From Paraburkholderia silvatlantica (lineage in GTDB: Bacteria > Pseudomonadota > Gammaproteobacteria > Burkholderiales > Burkholderiaceae), in contig NZ_QEOL01000011.1 of NCBI RefSeq assembly GCF_003096715.1, forward strand, positions 161,832-225,831: 64,000 bases of DNA, written 5' to 3'. Positions 9,290-17,345 of this stretch are shown here, in pieces (positions within the stretch are counted from its first letter, which is position 1; every line of letters starts with the position of its first letter). A program made the translations under genes and the position numbers. Under the pieces are notes generated by a model. The model searched no databases and was not told the origin of the DNA. It saw nothing but the letters and a program-made list of their open reading frames with translations.

Positions 9290-9443
9290 GGTGTGGGTGG
9301 TGAACGCTGGAAACGGGCGGTTTCGGTGCCGGATGCACCGGGCCGGCCGTTCACGATACCGGCAGATCGCGTCGGTTTCGCTGGGCCCGTCTTTAAAGGA
9401 AACGCTGATTATACCGTTGAGTGGCGTGCGTCCAGTCGCGTAC

Positions 9444-9875
9444 TCAATGCGCGCCGGCGGGCGGCTCGGTCACGAAGCCGAGGCGCGTGAGACCGGCCTG
9501 CTGCGCGGCGCCCATGACCTGGGCGATCACGTCGTAGCGCGTCTCGCGCGCGGCGCGCAGTTGCAGCTCGGGCTGCTGCGGCTCGGGCTGTTTGCCCGCC
9601 GCCGTGAAGCGCGCGCGCAGTTCGTCGAGCGTGATGGGCTGGGCGTTCCAGTAGAGCTTGCCGGCGGCGTCGATGGACAGCGCGACGGTCTGCGCCGTTT
9701 GCTGCGCCGGCTCGGCCGCGACCTTCGGCAAGTCGAGCCGGATCGCATGCGTGAAGAGCGGCGCGGTGATGATGAAGATGACGAGCAGCACGAGCATGAC
9801 GTCGATGAGCGGCGTCATGTTGATCTCCGACATCGGTGCCGCATCGCGCTTCTTTTCGAGTCCGCCGAATGCCAT
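9444..9875 (-). CDS. exbD: ExbD/TolR family biopolymer transport protein
   Basis: 143 residues: short cytoplasmic N-terminus, a single membrane helix IDVMLVLLVIFIITAPLF with the conserved proton-channel aspartate (Asp 25), then a periplasmic domain. It pairs with the MotA/TolQ/ExbB-type gene 12 bp upstream on the same strand to form a proton-driven motor in the inner membrane. ExbBD energise TonB; TolQR energise TolA. No tonB or tolA is nearby, so the partner cannot be decided here; the exb name follows the proximity to fur and is a working label. Confidence 0.85.
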   Translation of the reverse strand: MAFGGLEKKRDAAPMSEINMTPLIDVMLVLLVIFIITAPLFTHAIRLDLPKVAAEPAQQTAQTVALSIDAAGKLYWNAQPITLDELRARFTAAGKQPEPQQPELQLRAARETRYDVIAQVMGAAQQAGLTRLGFVTEPPAGAH

Positions 9876-9887
9876 TCGCGTTGCCTC

Positions 9888-10616
9888 CTACGACTCGGCG
9901 CGCGCGCCTTCGCGCATCGCGCCCTGCACACCTTCGCGGCGCAGCGGCGCACCTTCTGGCGCGCAGGCATAGGCGTGCAGATCGTGCGCGAAACCGTCGA
10001 GATCGTCGCAAAGCTGGCGCACGAGCCGGCCCAGCACGTTATAGGCGAGCACCGCCGGAATCGCGACGACGAGACCGAAGGCCGTCATGATGAGCGCCTC
10101 GCCCACCGGGCCTGCCACGTTCTCGATCATCGCCTGGCCGCTTGCGGCGATGCTGCCGAGCGCGCGGTAGATGCCCCAGACGGTGCCGAGCAGACCGACG
10201 AACGGCGCCGTGCTGCCAACCGAAGCGAGCAGGACCTGCCCGAACTCGAGGCGCCGCTGCGACGCCTGCAGCGCGCCGCGCAGCGCACGCAGCACACGCT
10301 CGCCGCGATCCACGCGCGCGAGCATCATGCCCGGCGCGTCGGCTTCCTCCGCGGCGAGCGCCGCCTGCGCCAGCGGCAGGAACACGCGCTCGCGGTCGAC
10401 CGCACGCATGGCGGCAACACCGTCTGCGAGCGTGCGTGCCTGCCAGAAGCGCGCAACGGCGCGCGGCCCCTGGCGCTTCGCGCGCAGGAGGATCCAGCTC
10501 TTGATGATGAGGAAACACCAGCTCGCGACCGACATCGCGAGCAATACCCACGCAACCGCGTGGGTGACCGCGTCGCCCGTCTGCAGATAGTGAATGACTC
10601 CGGAACCCGCTGCCAT
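9888..10616 (-). CDS. exbB: MotA/TolQ/ExbB proton channel family protein
   Basis: 242 residues with three predicted membrane helices: AVAWVLLAMSVASWCFLIIKS near residues 18-38, VGSTAPFVGLLGTVWGIYRAL about 131-151, and ALIMTAFGLVVAIPAVLAYN about 173-192. The middle motif is the family hallmark. It forms the pentameric channel around an ExbD/TolR dimer. It is followed 12 bp later by exbD and preceded by dapB, with a short perfect hairpin at 10636-10656 between dapB and this gene. Confidence 0.88.
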   Translation of the reverse strand: MAAGSGVIHYLQTGDAVTHAVAWVLLAMSVASWCFLIIKSWILLRAKRQGPRAVARFWQARTLADGVAAMRAVDRERVFLPLAQAALAAEEADAPGMMLARVDRGERVLRALRGALQASQRRLEFGQVLLASVGSTAPFVGLLGTVWGIYRALGSIAASGQAMIENVAGPVGEALIMTAFGLVVAIPAVLAYNVLGRLVRQLCDDLDGFAHDLHAYACAPEGAPLRREGVQGAMREGARAES

Positions 10617-10635
10617 CGGACCTCGCTCACTGCCT

Positions 10636-10656
10636 GTCCGGCGCGAGGCGCCGGAC
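10636..10656 (-). other. perfect 9-bp hairpin between dapB and exbB
   Basis: GTCCGGCGC and GCGCCGGAC flank a 3-base loop. There is no T-run on either side, so it is not a standard terminator. On the minus-strand transcript it sits just upstream of the exbB start region and could be a processing or stabilising hairpin. Confidence 0.4.
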
Positions 10657-10670
10657 CGTAGGGAAAACGC

Positions 10671-11468
10671 TCAGCGCAGGCCGAGCACGTCCTGCATATC
10701 GTACAGGCCATGGGCCTTGTCCTGCAGAAAGCGCGCGGCGCGCACGCTGCCCTGCGCATAGGAAAGGCGGCTCGAGGACTTGTGCGTGATCTCGATGCGC
10801 TCGCCGATGCCCGCGAACAGCACCGTATGATCGCCGACGATATCGCCGCCGCGAATCGCCGAAAACCCGATCGTCGATGGGTCGCGCTCGCCCGTCACGC
10901 CTTCGCGCCCGTACACGGCGCATTCGTCGAGATTGCGGCCGAGCGCGTGCGCCACGGCCTCGCCCATCGCAAGCGCGGTGCCCGAGGGCGCGTCGACCTT
11001 GTGGCGATGGTGCGCCTCGATGATCTCGATGTCGTAGCCGGTCTCGAAAAAGCGCGCCGCGTATTCGAGCAGCTTGAGCGTGACGTTCACGCCCACGCTC
11101 ATGTTGGCCGCGAACACGATGCCGACCTTTTGCGCGGCGGCACCGAGCTGCGCCTTTTGCTGGGCGTCGAAGCCGGTCGTGCCGATCACCATCTTCACGC
11201 CGTGGCGCTGGGCCGCCTCGAGGTGCACGAGCGTGCCTTCGGGGCGCGTGAAGTCGATCAGGCAGTCGCTTTGCGCGAAGACCTGCTCGATGTCGTCGGT
11301 GATGCGCACGCCGGTGTCCTTGCCGAGGAACGCGCCAGCATCCTGGCCGACGGCGGCGGAGCCCTTGCGCACGAGCGCGCCCGAGAGCGTGACGTCGGGC
11401 GAATTCAGGACGGTTTCGATGAGCATGCGGCCCATGCGGCCCGATGCCCCGGCGATTGCGATTTTCAT
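10671..11468 (-). CDS. dapB: 4-hydroxy-tetrahydrodipicolinate reductase
   Basis: 265 residues from ATG 11468 (MKIAIAGASGRMGRML). DapB reduces the dihydrodipicolinate precursor with NAD(P)H on the way to diaminopimelate and lysine. The nucleotide-binding GASGRMGR loop, the FTRPEGTLVHLEAA segment and the catalytic HHRHKVDAPSGTA motif (about residues 153-165) are all visible. Upstream in-frame codons read non-DapB sequence, so the later ATG is preferred. It is downstream of bamE but separated by a strong terminator, so it may have its own promoter. Confidence 0.96.
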   Translation of the reverse strand: MKIAIAGASGRMGRMLIETVLNSPDVTLSGALVRKGSAAVGQDAGAFLGKDTGVRITDDIEQVFAQSDCLIDFTRPEGTLVHLEAAQRHGVKMVIGTTGFDAQQKAQLGAAAQKVGIVFAANMSVGVNVTLKLLEYAARFFETGYDIEIIEAHHRHKVDAPSGTALAMGEAVAHALGRNLDECAVYGREGVTGERDPSTIGFSAIRGGDIVGDHTVLFAGIGERIEITHKSSSRLSYAQGSVRAARFLQDKAHGLYDMQDVLGLR

Positions 11469-11537
11469 GAGTCTTCCTGCCAATGTGTCGCTGGCCGCGG
11501 TGCCGGGCGCCACCGGGCGCCACGAAGCGCCGCCGCC

Positions 11538-11573
11538 AAAAAACGCGGCGGCCGGTAGTGATACCCGGCCGCC
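11538..11573 (-). terminator. rho-independent terminator of bamE
   Basis: On the minus strand a 9-bp perfect stem (GGCGGCCGG with CCGGCCGCC, loop of 9) is followed by six Ts (the A-run 11538-11543 on plus). It lies about 60 bp past the bamE stop and 70 bp before dapB. Confidence 0.8.
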
Positions 11574-11635
11574 GGATCGAAGCGTGGCGCGCCTCGCGCA
11601 CCCCGCTGCCTGTCTTGCCGGCTGGGTCAGCCGGA

Positions 11636-12583
11636 TCAGTTGCTCGGGGCCGCAGCAGCCCCGGAAGCCGGCACCGTGGGCGGCGCGGCGAGCGACGAAT
11701 CCCGCGCGGGGCCCGACGGCGCCGTCGTACTGGTATTGGTGTCGCCGGTGCCTTGCGCGCCGGCCGCCGGGCCGACCGGATTGCTCGGCGGCACGCCCTG
11801 GATTTGCGGCTGCGGCTGGCGATGCAGTTGCACCTGCGAGGGCATCGTGCCGACGTTCTGCGGCAGCGCCGACGATTGCGGGTTGCCCGCGCGCACCGAA
11901 GGCGTGAGGCCGGCAGGCGTTTGCACGGCTTCCGTGGCGCGGTTTGCGGCGGCCGCGGCCTGCGCGTTGGCGTCCTGCGGCAGCGCGTTGGTGGCGGTGC
12001 CGAGTTCGGACGACGGCGTGCGCGCCGTATCGCCAACCGTCGGGCCGGTCGCGCTCGAACCCTGGTCAGGCGCGCCTGCTGCAGCCGCCACCGGCGCCGA
12101 AGCGCCCGACGCGGGCGCAGCCGCGACGGCCTTCTTCTTGCCGCTGCGGTCACCGTCGATTTCGGCGAGCAGTTCGAGGTTCGACGGCAGGTCTTCACCG
12201 CCCGACCAGCTCGCTACGCGGTCGCCTTCGAACAGCACGACGAAGTCGCGCTGCTGGACCACTGCGGTCGAGCCGCGCTTGAAATAGAAGATATAGTCCC
12301 AGCGGTTCGCATGGAACATGTCGGTGAGGAGCGGCGTGCCGAGCAGCTGCCTGACCTCGGCGCGCGACATGCCAACCTTCATCTGCGCCGCGGCTTCCGC
12401 CGAGACGAAATTGCCTTGCACGATGGTGATGCGGTAGGGCGTAATGCTCTGGGCGATGCTCTGCGTCACGCTGTTGTAGGTGGAACAGCCGGCGAGCGCC
12501 GCGAACGCGGCCGCAGCCAGCAGGGTGCACGCCAGGCGGCCGCCGTGCATGCGCCGGCCGATCGTTGTGAATTCTGGAATCAT
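11636..12583 (-). CDS. bamE: outer membrane protein assembly factor BamE (OmlA/SmpA)
   Basis: 315 residues from ATG 12583, which has GAGGG directly upstream; a later ATG at 12550 is also possible. A lipoprotein signal ends in lipobox LAGC (Cys 33). The SmpA/OmlA domain follows: TPYRITIVQGNFVS, MKVGMSRAEVRQLLGTPLL and WDYIFYFKRG. BamE is a lipoprotein of the BAM complex that folds outer-membrane proteins. The conserved domain ends near residue 150; the remaining ~165 residues are Ala/Pro/Gln/Thr-rich and look disordered. The gene is divergent from fur with 136 bp between starts. Confidence 0.9.
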   Translation of the reverse strand: MIPEFTTIGRRMHGGRLACTLLAAAAFAALAGCSTYNSVTQSIAQSITPYRITIVQGNFVSAEAAAQMKVGMSRAEVRQLLGTPLLTDMFHANRWDYIFYFKRGSTAVVQQRDFVVLFEGDRVASWSGGEDLPSNLELLAEIDGDRSGKKKAVAAAPASGASAPVAAAAGAPDQGSSATGPTVGDTARTPSSELGTATNALPQDANAQAAAAANRATEAVQTPAGLTPSVRAGNPQSSALPQNVGTMPSQVQLHRQPQPQIQGVPPSNPVGPAAGAQGTGDTNTSTTAPSGPARDSSLAAPPTVPASGAAAAPSN

Positions 12584-12719
12584 TTCCCTCACCGTGCGGG
12601 CTTTTCGCGAAGCCGCGCGTATTCTGTAGAAGATCGTTCGAAGTTCTGGCGAAAATGCCCGGAACGGTAAAAACGCATTAACATAACAACCTAGCATTGT
12701 ACTCCAGGGACTTATCGTC

Positions 12720-13148
12720 ATGACCAATCCAACCGATCTCAAGAACATCGGTCTCAAGGCGACGCTACCTCGCCTCAAGATCCTGGAGATTTTTCAGCAT
12801 AGCCCGGTGCGCCACCTGACCGCAGAAGACGTCTACCGCAACCTGCTGAACGAGGAGCTCGACATCGGCCTCGCCACGGTCTACCGGGTCCTCACGCAGT
12901 TCGAGCAGGCCGGGTTGCTCACGCGCAGCAACTTCGAATCGGGCAAGGCAGTGTTCGAACTGAACGAGGGTAGCCACCACGACCACCTCGTGTGTCTCGA
13001 CTGCGGCATCGTTGAAGAATTCTTCGACCCCGAAATCGAAAAGCGCCAGCAGTCGATCGCCACGGAGCGCGGTTTCAAGCTCCAGGAACATGCGCTCGCC
13101 CTGTACGGCGCGTGCACGAAGGAAAACTGCCCGCACCGCAAGCACTGA
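12720..13148 (+). CDS. fur: ferric uptake regulator Fur
   Basis: 142 residues, typical Fur length. Winged-helix DNA-binding half (KNIGLKATLPRLKILEIF, then LATVYRVLTQFEQAGLL), then the dimer/metal half with HHDHLVCLDCG (residues 87-96) and a second cysteine pair Cys 132/Cys 137 for the structural zinc. Fur represses iron-uptake genes when loaded with Fe(II). It is divergent from bamE, the usual arrangement in Burkholderiaceae. Two strong hairpins follow the stop. Confidence 0.97.
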   Translation: MTNPTDLKNIGLKATLPRLKILEIFQHSPVRHLTAEDVYRNLLNEELDIGLATVYRVLTQFEQAGLLTRSNFESGKAVFELNEGSHHDHLVCLDCGIVEEFFDPEIEKRQQSIATERGFKLQEHALALYGACTKENCPHRKH

Positions 13149-13153
13149 GCGCT

Positions 13154-13178
13154 TGCCGCCTGCAGCCTGCAGGCGGCA
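13154..13178. terminator. inverted repeat after fur
   Basis: A 12-bp perfect inverted repeat (TGCCGCCTGCAG with CTGCAGGCGGCA) begins 5 bp after the fur stop and is followed by AGAAAA on plus. It lacks a T-run and probably works with the next hairpin. Confidence 0.5.
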
Positions 13179-13185
13179 GAAAAGG

Positions 13186-13216
13186 AAACGCCACGGCAGA
13201 TCTGCCGTGGCGTTTT
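13186..13216. terminator. bidirectional terminator between fur and allA
   Basis: A perfect palindromic stem AAACGCCACGGCAGA / TCTGCCGTGGCGTTT ends in TTTTCGTTT on plus and reads into an A-rich stretch, so it can stop fur from the left and allA from the right. Confidence 0.8.
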
Positions 13217-13255
13217 CGTTTGGCGAGCCGGTCTCCGGGAAGAGCCGGGCACACC

Positions 13256-13768
13256 TCAGGCAGGCGCGAGCACCGTGTCGGCTTGCGCGAGCCGCCGGGG
13301 CTCCCCGAGCGCGATCTCGTCGCAGTTCGGCTGGGTGCCGCCGCGGTCGATCACCACGAAATCGCTCACGCGCCCGAAGGCGAGCAACGGGTGATGCCAG
13401 ACGCCTTTGGCGTAATTGATGCCCTGCCCGCGCCCGGCCCAGAACGCGCGCAGCCCCGCCGGATCGAACGCGCCCGCAGGTGCGACCACCACTGCGTAGC
13501 CCGCGTCGCCAAGCGGCACGAACGCCTGGCTGCCGAGCGGATGCCGCTCCATCATCGCGATCTCGACGGGCCACGCACGCGGCTGGGCGCGAAAGACACT
13601 GACGATGGGCCGCCCGCCCGCCTCGTTCACGTCGATGGCGGCGAGATCGTGAAAGCGCTCGGTCGTGCCGCCGTTGATCGGAAAGTGGCGCGCGCCATCG
13701 AGTTCGATGACGTCACCGAACGGCGCGAACGCCTCGCGCGTCAGGGGTTCCATCTGCAGGATCTGCAT
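13256..13768 (-). CDS. allA: ureidoglycolate lyase
   Basis: 170 residues from ATG 13768, preceded by GAGG. AllA splits (S)-ureidoglycolate into glyoxylate and urea, the last step after allantoicase. Family signatures: LTREAFAPFGDVIELDG at the start, ERHPLGSQAFVPL around residue 70, and GVWHHPLLAF for the cupin-like metal pocket. It starts 13 bp after the allantoicase stop, so the two are co-transcribed. Confidence 0.92.
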   Translation of the reverse strand: MQILQMEPLTREAFAPFGDVIELDGARHFPINGGTTERFHDLAAIDVNEAGGRPIVSVFRAQPRAWPVEIAMMERHPLGSQAFVPLGDAGYAVVVAPAGAFDPAGLRAFWAGRGQGINYAKGVWHHPLLAFGRVSDFVVIDRGGTQPNCDEIALGEPRRLAQADTVLAPA

Positions 13769-13781
13769 CGCGGCTCCTCGT

Positions 13782-14801
13782 TCAGGCCGGCTCGCCCCAC
13801 AGGCGCAGGCGCGAGACGCCGCCGTCCGGGAAAATGTTGAAGCGCACGTGCGTGACCGGGCCGAGCGCCGCAATCGCGCTCTCGAACACGTGCTGCTGGT
13901 CCATGTCGAGCTTTTGCTCGCCGAGCAGTTCCGGCCAGAACATCGCCTGGGTGACGAGCGAATCGTCGGTGCCGCCCGTCACGCTCGCCGCCTGCAGCGA
14001 GCAGCGGTCCGGGTAGTTGCCCTTGAAGTGCGCCGTGTCGACTTCGATCTTGCGGATGATGCCGGGCCGCGCAAGCGCGACGATGGCCCAGTCGTTGCCC
14101 GGTTCGCGGCGGCGGCGCGTTTCCCAGCCGTCGCCCATGTTCACGCCGCGGCCAGGCATCAGGATCGTGGAAGCGAGCCCGAAGTGCTGATTGTTGGCCG
14201 CGACGAGATACGCGCCGTTTTCGATCGCCGCGAGATCGACGAGGCTGCCGAGCTCCACCGTGCCCCAGTCGCGCCGGGGCTGGCCGTACACGCGCAGACG
14301 CGCGAGGCCACCGTCGGGAAAGAGATTCACGCGCAGATGCGTGAACGCGCGCGTATCGTTCACTTCGACGTAGTGATGCTGGTTACCCTGCAGTGTCGTC
14401 GCCGGGACGATGGTCTGCCAGTCGGCGTCGTCGCCTGGCGTTTCGTCGTCGCCCAATTGCACGTAGCACGCCTCGATCGAAGCCGCCGGCGGAAAGTTGC
14501 CCGTGAAATGGCTCGTGTCGAGATCCACACCGTAGATCGCGCCCGGGCGCGCGAGACGCACAATGCAGAAGTCGTGGCCCGTCGTGCGCTTGCGGCGCGT
14601 TTCCCAGCCGTCCATCCACTTGCCGTGGTCGTCATACTTGCCGGGGATGAAGACCGCGGGCTGCGGCTCGAGCATGCGCTCCTTCGGCGCGAAGAACTCG
14701 TCGCTCGCGAGCAGCGCGCGGGCGCCCAGTCGCGGATCGGCGAGGTTCATGTAGCGGCGCGTGAAGGCGGGGGCGTTGGGGTCGAGAGTCGGAATGGCCA
14801 T
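13782..14801 (-). CDS. alc: allantoicase
   Basis: 339 residues, two repeated allantoicase (beta-jelly-roll) domains, seen as duplicated motifs GKWMDGWETRRKRTTGHDF with TSHFTGNFPPA (about residues 61-105) and GDGWETRRRREPGNDW with TAHFKGNYPDR (about 222-265). It hydrolyses allantoate to ureidoglycolate and urea. It lies 67 bp after dctA and 13 bp before allA. No allantoinase is in the window, so this cluster handles allantoate or receives it from elsewhere. Confidence 0.93.
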   Translation of the reverse strand: MAIPTLDPNAPAFTRRYMNLADPRLGARALLASDEFFAPKERMLEPQPAVFIPGKYDDHGKWMDGWETRRKRTTGHDFCIVRLARPGAIYGVDLDTSHFTGNFPPAASIEACYVQLGDDETPGDDADWQTIVPATTLQGNQHHYVEVNDTRAFTHLRVNLFPDGGLARLRVYGQPRRDWGTVELGSLVDLAAIENGAYLVAANNQHFGLASTILMPGRGVNMGDGWETRRRREPGNDWAIVALARPGIIRKIEVDTAHFKGNYPDRCSLQAASVTGGTDDSLVTQAMFWPELLGEQKLDMDQQHVFESAIAALGPVTHVRFNIFPDGGVSRLRLWGEPA

Positions 14802-14868
14802 GATGGTGTCAAACGCTTGAGTGGGTCAGTGGATCGAAACAAAGCGGTGCGGTACGCACCGCGTGGGC

Positions 14869-16212
14869 TCAGGCATGCGCGTGCTTGCCGCCGAGCGCGC
14901 TGTCTTCGCCATGCGCGGTGTGGGCATCGCTGTCGCCTGCCGGCACGTAGAGAAAACCTTCGTCGAGGTTCAGCACGCGCCTCGCGCGCACCTTGTCGAT
15001 GTCGTGCTCCCACACCGCGACCACCACCGTCGCGACGCAGTTGCCGATCAGGTTGGTGAGCGCGCGGGCGATGCCGACGAACCAGTCCACCGGCAGGATC
15101 AGCACGAGGCCGAGCACCGGAATCGCGGGAATGGCGGAAAGCGTGGCGGCGAGAATCACGATCGCCGAGCCGGGAATGCCGTGCGCGCCCTTCGAGGTGA
15201 TGAGCGACACCAGCACGATCACGATGAGGTCGTGCATCGACAGCGGCGTGTTGGTCGCCTGCGCGATGAAGATCACGGCGAGCGTGAGGTAGATCGAAAA
15301 GCCATCGAGATTGAACGAGTAACCCGTCGGGATCACGAGGCCCACCGTGGAATCCTTCACGCCCATCCATTCGAGCTTGCGCATGACCTGCGGCAGCACG
15401 GCGTCGGACGAGGCGGTGCCGAGCACGATCGAGAGTTCTTCGCGCAGGTAGCGGATCAGCTTGAACACGTTGAAGCCCGCCAGCCGCATGACGATGCCGA
15501 GCACGACCGCGACGAACACGATGCAGCTGGCGTAGAACACGATCACGAGCAGCCCGAGCTGCTTCAGCGATGCCACGCCGTACGTACCGGTCGTGAACGC
15601 GATCGCGCCAAGCACGCCGAGCGGCGCGAGCTTGATGATGAAACCCATCACCCGGAAGAACACCTGCGCGAGTTCGTCGATCAGGCTGTTCACGCGCTGC
15701 GCCTTCGGGCCGAGCAGCGAGAGCGCGCTGCCGAACAGCACCGAGAACACGAGGATCTGCAGGATGTCGCCCTTCGCGAAGGCGTCGAAGGCGGTGTCGG
15801 GAATGATCTTCAGCAGGAAGCCCGCGGTGTCCTTCAGGCTCCTGGCGTGCTCGGTGTAGGTCGCAAGCGACGCGGCGTCGAGCGAACGCAGATCCACGTT
15901 CATGCCGGCACCCGGACGCGTGACATATGCGAGCACGGCGCCGATCACGAGCGCGACGGTCGTCATCGCCTCGAAGTACACGACCGACTTCAGGCCGACG
16001 CGGCCCACCTTCTTCAGGTCGCCCGCGTGCGCCATGCCGCTCACGACCACGCAGAACACAATGGGCCCGATCACCATCTTGATGAGCTTGAGAAAGCCGT
16101 CGCCGAGCGGGCGCAGCGACTGGGCGAAATGGGGGAATACCGCGCCTGCCACGATGCCCAGTACGAGGGCGATCACCACGCGGCCAAACAGCGAATTGAA
16201 GAACTTCGTCAC
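14869..16212 (-). CDS. dctA: dicarboxylate:cation symporter (DctA family)
   Basis: 447 residues with 8-9 hydrophobic segments of the DAACS family: FGRVVIALVLGIVAGAVFP at the start, KMVIGPIVFCVVVSGMAHAG, the serine-rich loop VLGTASSDAVLPQVM, and IPTGYSFNLDGFSIYLTLA near the substrate site. DctA imports succinate, fumarate and malate with protons or sodium. Its place ahead of alc-allA suggests this copy imports an acid tied to allantoate breakdown or takes up related C4 acids; that is inference. It faces the GntR regulator across a region with three identical-core palindromes. Confidence 0.88.
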   Translation of the reverse strand: MTKFFNSLFGRVVIALVLGIVAGAVFPHFAQSLRPLGDGFLKLIKMVIGPIVFCVVVSGMAHAGDLKKVGRVGLKSVVYFEAMTTVALVIGAVLAYVTRPGAGMNVDLRSLDAASLATYTEHARSLKDTAGFLLKIIPDTAFDAFAKGDILQILVFSVLFGSALSLLGPKAQRVNSLIDELAQVFFRVMGFIIKLAPLGVLGAIAFTTGTYGVASLKQLGLLVIVFYASCIVFVAVVLGIVMRLAGFNVFKLIRYLREELSIVLGTASSDAVLPQVMRKLEWMGVKDSTVGLVIPTGYSFNLDGFSIYLTLAVIFIAQATNTPLSMHDLIVIVLVSLITSKGAHGIPGSAIVILAATLSAIPAIPVLGLVLILPVDWFVGIARALTNLIGNCVATVVVAVWEHDIDKVRARRVLNLDEGFLYVPAGDSDAHTAHGEDSALGGKHAHA

Positions 16213-16566
16213 GACCTTCTCCTATGTCGATGGGACTTGGCGACCTAGCTGTCGGCCAGGGTTAGCGCTTTAGCGGTTACTCTGACCCCATGCAAAGCTC
16301 CCATCCCATGCAAAGCCTGCGAGGGGGAGCAAGCAACTGTTCTGACTGGTCTGACCAGAGCTGTTATGGCGGATAGTAGGAAGCCGATATACCGGCGTCA
16401 AGCCTGGGAAGCGCGGTGTTTACCCTTGTGCGGTCTGACCAGTTTGCGGGCCAGAGCGCCACGCCTTGTCCCGCGGCACGTGGGCATTGACGCAATGCGC
16501 CATGCGGGTGCGCCGAGGGGGACTACAATACCGGTCAGACCACGCGAAAGCTGCCTGCGCCATCCG
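16213..16566. promoter_or_regulatory. dctA/gntR divergent control region with three GGTCnGACC operators
   Basis: Three copies of the palindrome core GGTC-n-GACC are present: 16348-16356 (inside perfect CTGGTCTGACCAG, 16346-16358), 16432-16440 and 16533-16541. The first two cores are 84 bp apart, close to eight helical turns. FadR/GlcC/PdhR-type regulators bind TGGTnnnACCA-like sites, which fits. A half site TCTGACC lies at 16281-16287. Nearer dctA, an 11-bp direct repeat CCATGCAAAGC occurs at 16288-16298 and 16306-16316. Confidence 0.7.
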
Positions 16567-17292
16567 ATGAAGAACGTCCCGCACACCGTCACCGACGCCG
16601 CCGTCGCCACGATCCGCGAACGGATCGAGGGCGGCCTGTATCCGGTCGGCAGCCTGCTGCCCGCGCAGCGCCAGCTTTCCGGGGAACTGGCGATCAGCCG
16701 CGCGTCGCTGCGCGAAGCGCTCTCGACGCTCGAGGCGCTCGGCATGCTGTCGATCCGCGCCGGCAAAGGTGTGTACGTGACGAGCGCGCAGGCCACGAAT
16801 GCTCACCCATGGCGTTTCGCCGATCAGTCGTCGCTGCCCGACACCTACCAGATGCGCTACGCGCTCGAAGGCTTCGCCGCGCGCATGGCGGCGCTCGCCG
16901 TCTCCGACGCCGACGTCGCGTGGCTCGAAGCGAACACCGAGGCGCTGCACGGCGCCCTCGCCTGCGACGAACTCGACGAAGCCGCGCAGCTCGACTTCGA
17001 ATTCCACATGCGGATCGTGAATCTCGCCGGCAATGCGGCGATCGAATCGATCCTGCGCAGCAGCGCCGACATCATGAAAGAAAGCCAGCGCATGCCGTTC
17101 TACCGGCGCGAGCGCGTGCTCTCCACGCATCGCGAGCACGGCCTGATCGTGGTGGCGCTGAAGGCGCGCGATCCGGTGGCGGCCGGCGAGGCGATCGAGG
17201 CGCACATCGCCAACGCGGCACAGCGCGCGGGCGTGTACTTCCCCACTCCGCCCGCGTTCGCCGCCGCGTCCCAAAGCGCCATCGAAAAATAA
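16567..17292 (+). CDS. FadR-type GntR family transcriptional regulator
   Basis: 241 residues from ATG 16567; codons upstream are open but not regulator-like. N-terminal GntR winged helix: IRERIEGGLYPVGSLLPAQR, LAISRASLREALSTLEALG and the wing GKGVYVTSA. The C-terminal half is an all-helical FCD effector domain with DFEFHMRIVNLAGN and EHGLIVVALKARDP; Asp and His residues there are the usual metal/acid ligands. It is divergent from dctA-alc-allA and is the obvious candidate to bind the three palindromes between them and control itself and the transporter operon. Confidence 0.87.
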   Translation: MKNVPHTVTDAAVATIRERIEGGLYPVGSLLPAQRQLSGELAISRASLREALSTLEALGMLSIRAGKGVYVTSAQATNAHPWRFADQSSLPDTYQMRYALEGFAARMAALAVSDADVAWLEANTEALHGALACDELDEAAQLDFEFHMRIVNLAGNAAIESILRSSADIMKESQRMPFYRRERVLSTHREHGLIVVALKARDPVAAGEAIEAHIANAAQRAGVYFPTPPAFAAASQSAIEK

Positions 17293-17300
17293 GGACGAAA

Positions 17301-17326
17301 AAAAACCGCTCCGGGGAGCGGTTTTT
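17301..17326. terminator. bidirectional terminator between gntR and gap
   Basis: Perfect inverted repeat AAAAACCGCTCC-GG-GGAGCGGTTTTT; A-run on the left and T-run on the right serve both converging genes. Confidence 0.85.
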
Positions 17327-17345
17327 CATGCGGCGCAGAGCGTGC

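Noticed and set aside
6332..9490. A plus-strand open frame of over 1000 codons opposite leuS
   Set aside because: Its sequence is Arg/His/Ala-rich with no domain; it is the antisense shadow of leuS caused by high GC in third codon positions. The same reasoning removes long frames opposite proA, maeB, tkt and the MFS gene at 47.5-49.1 kb.
10636..10656. The dapB/exbB hairpin as a terminator
   Set aside because: There is no T-run after the stem on either strand.
16213..16330. A sigma-54 promoter for dctA
   Set aside because: TTTGCA motifs are present on the minus strand, but no GG lies at the needed distance for a -24/-12 pair.
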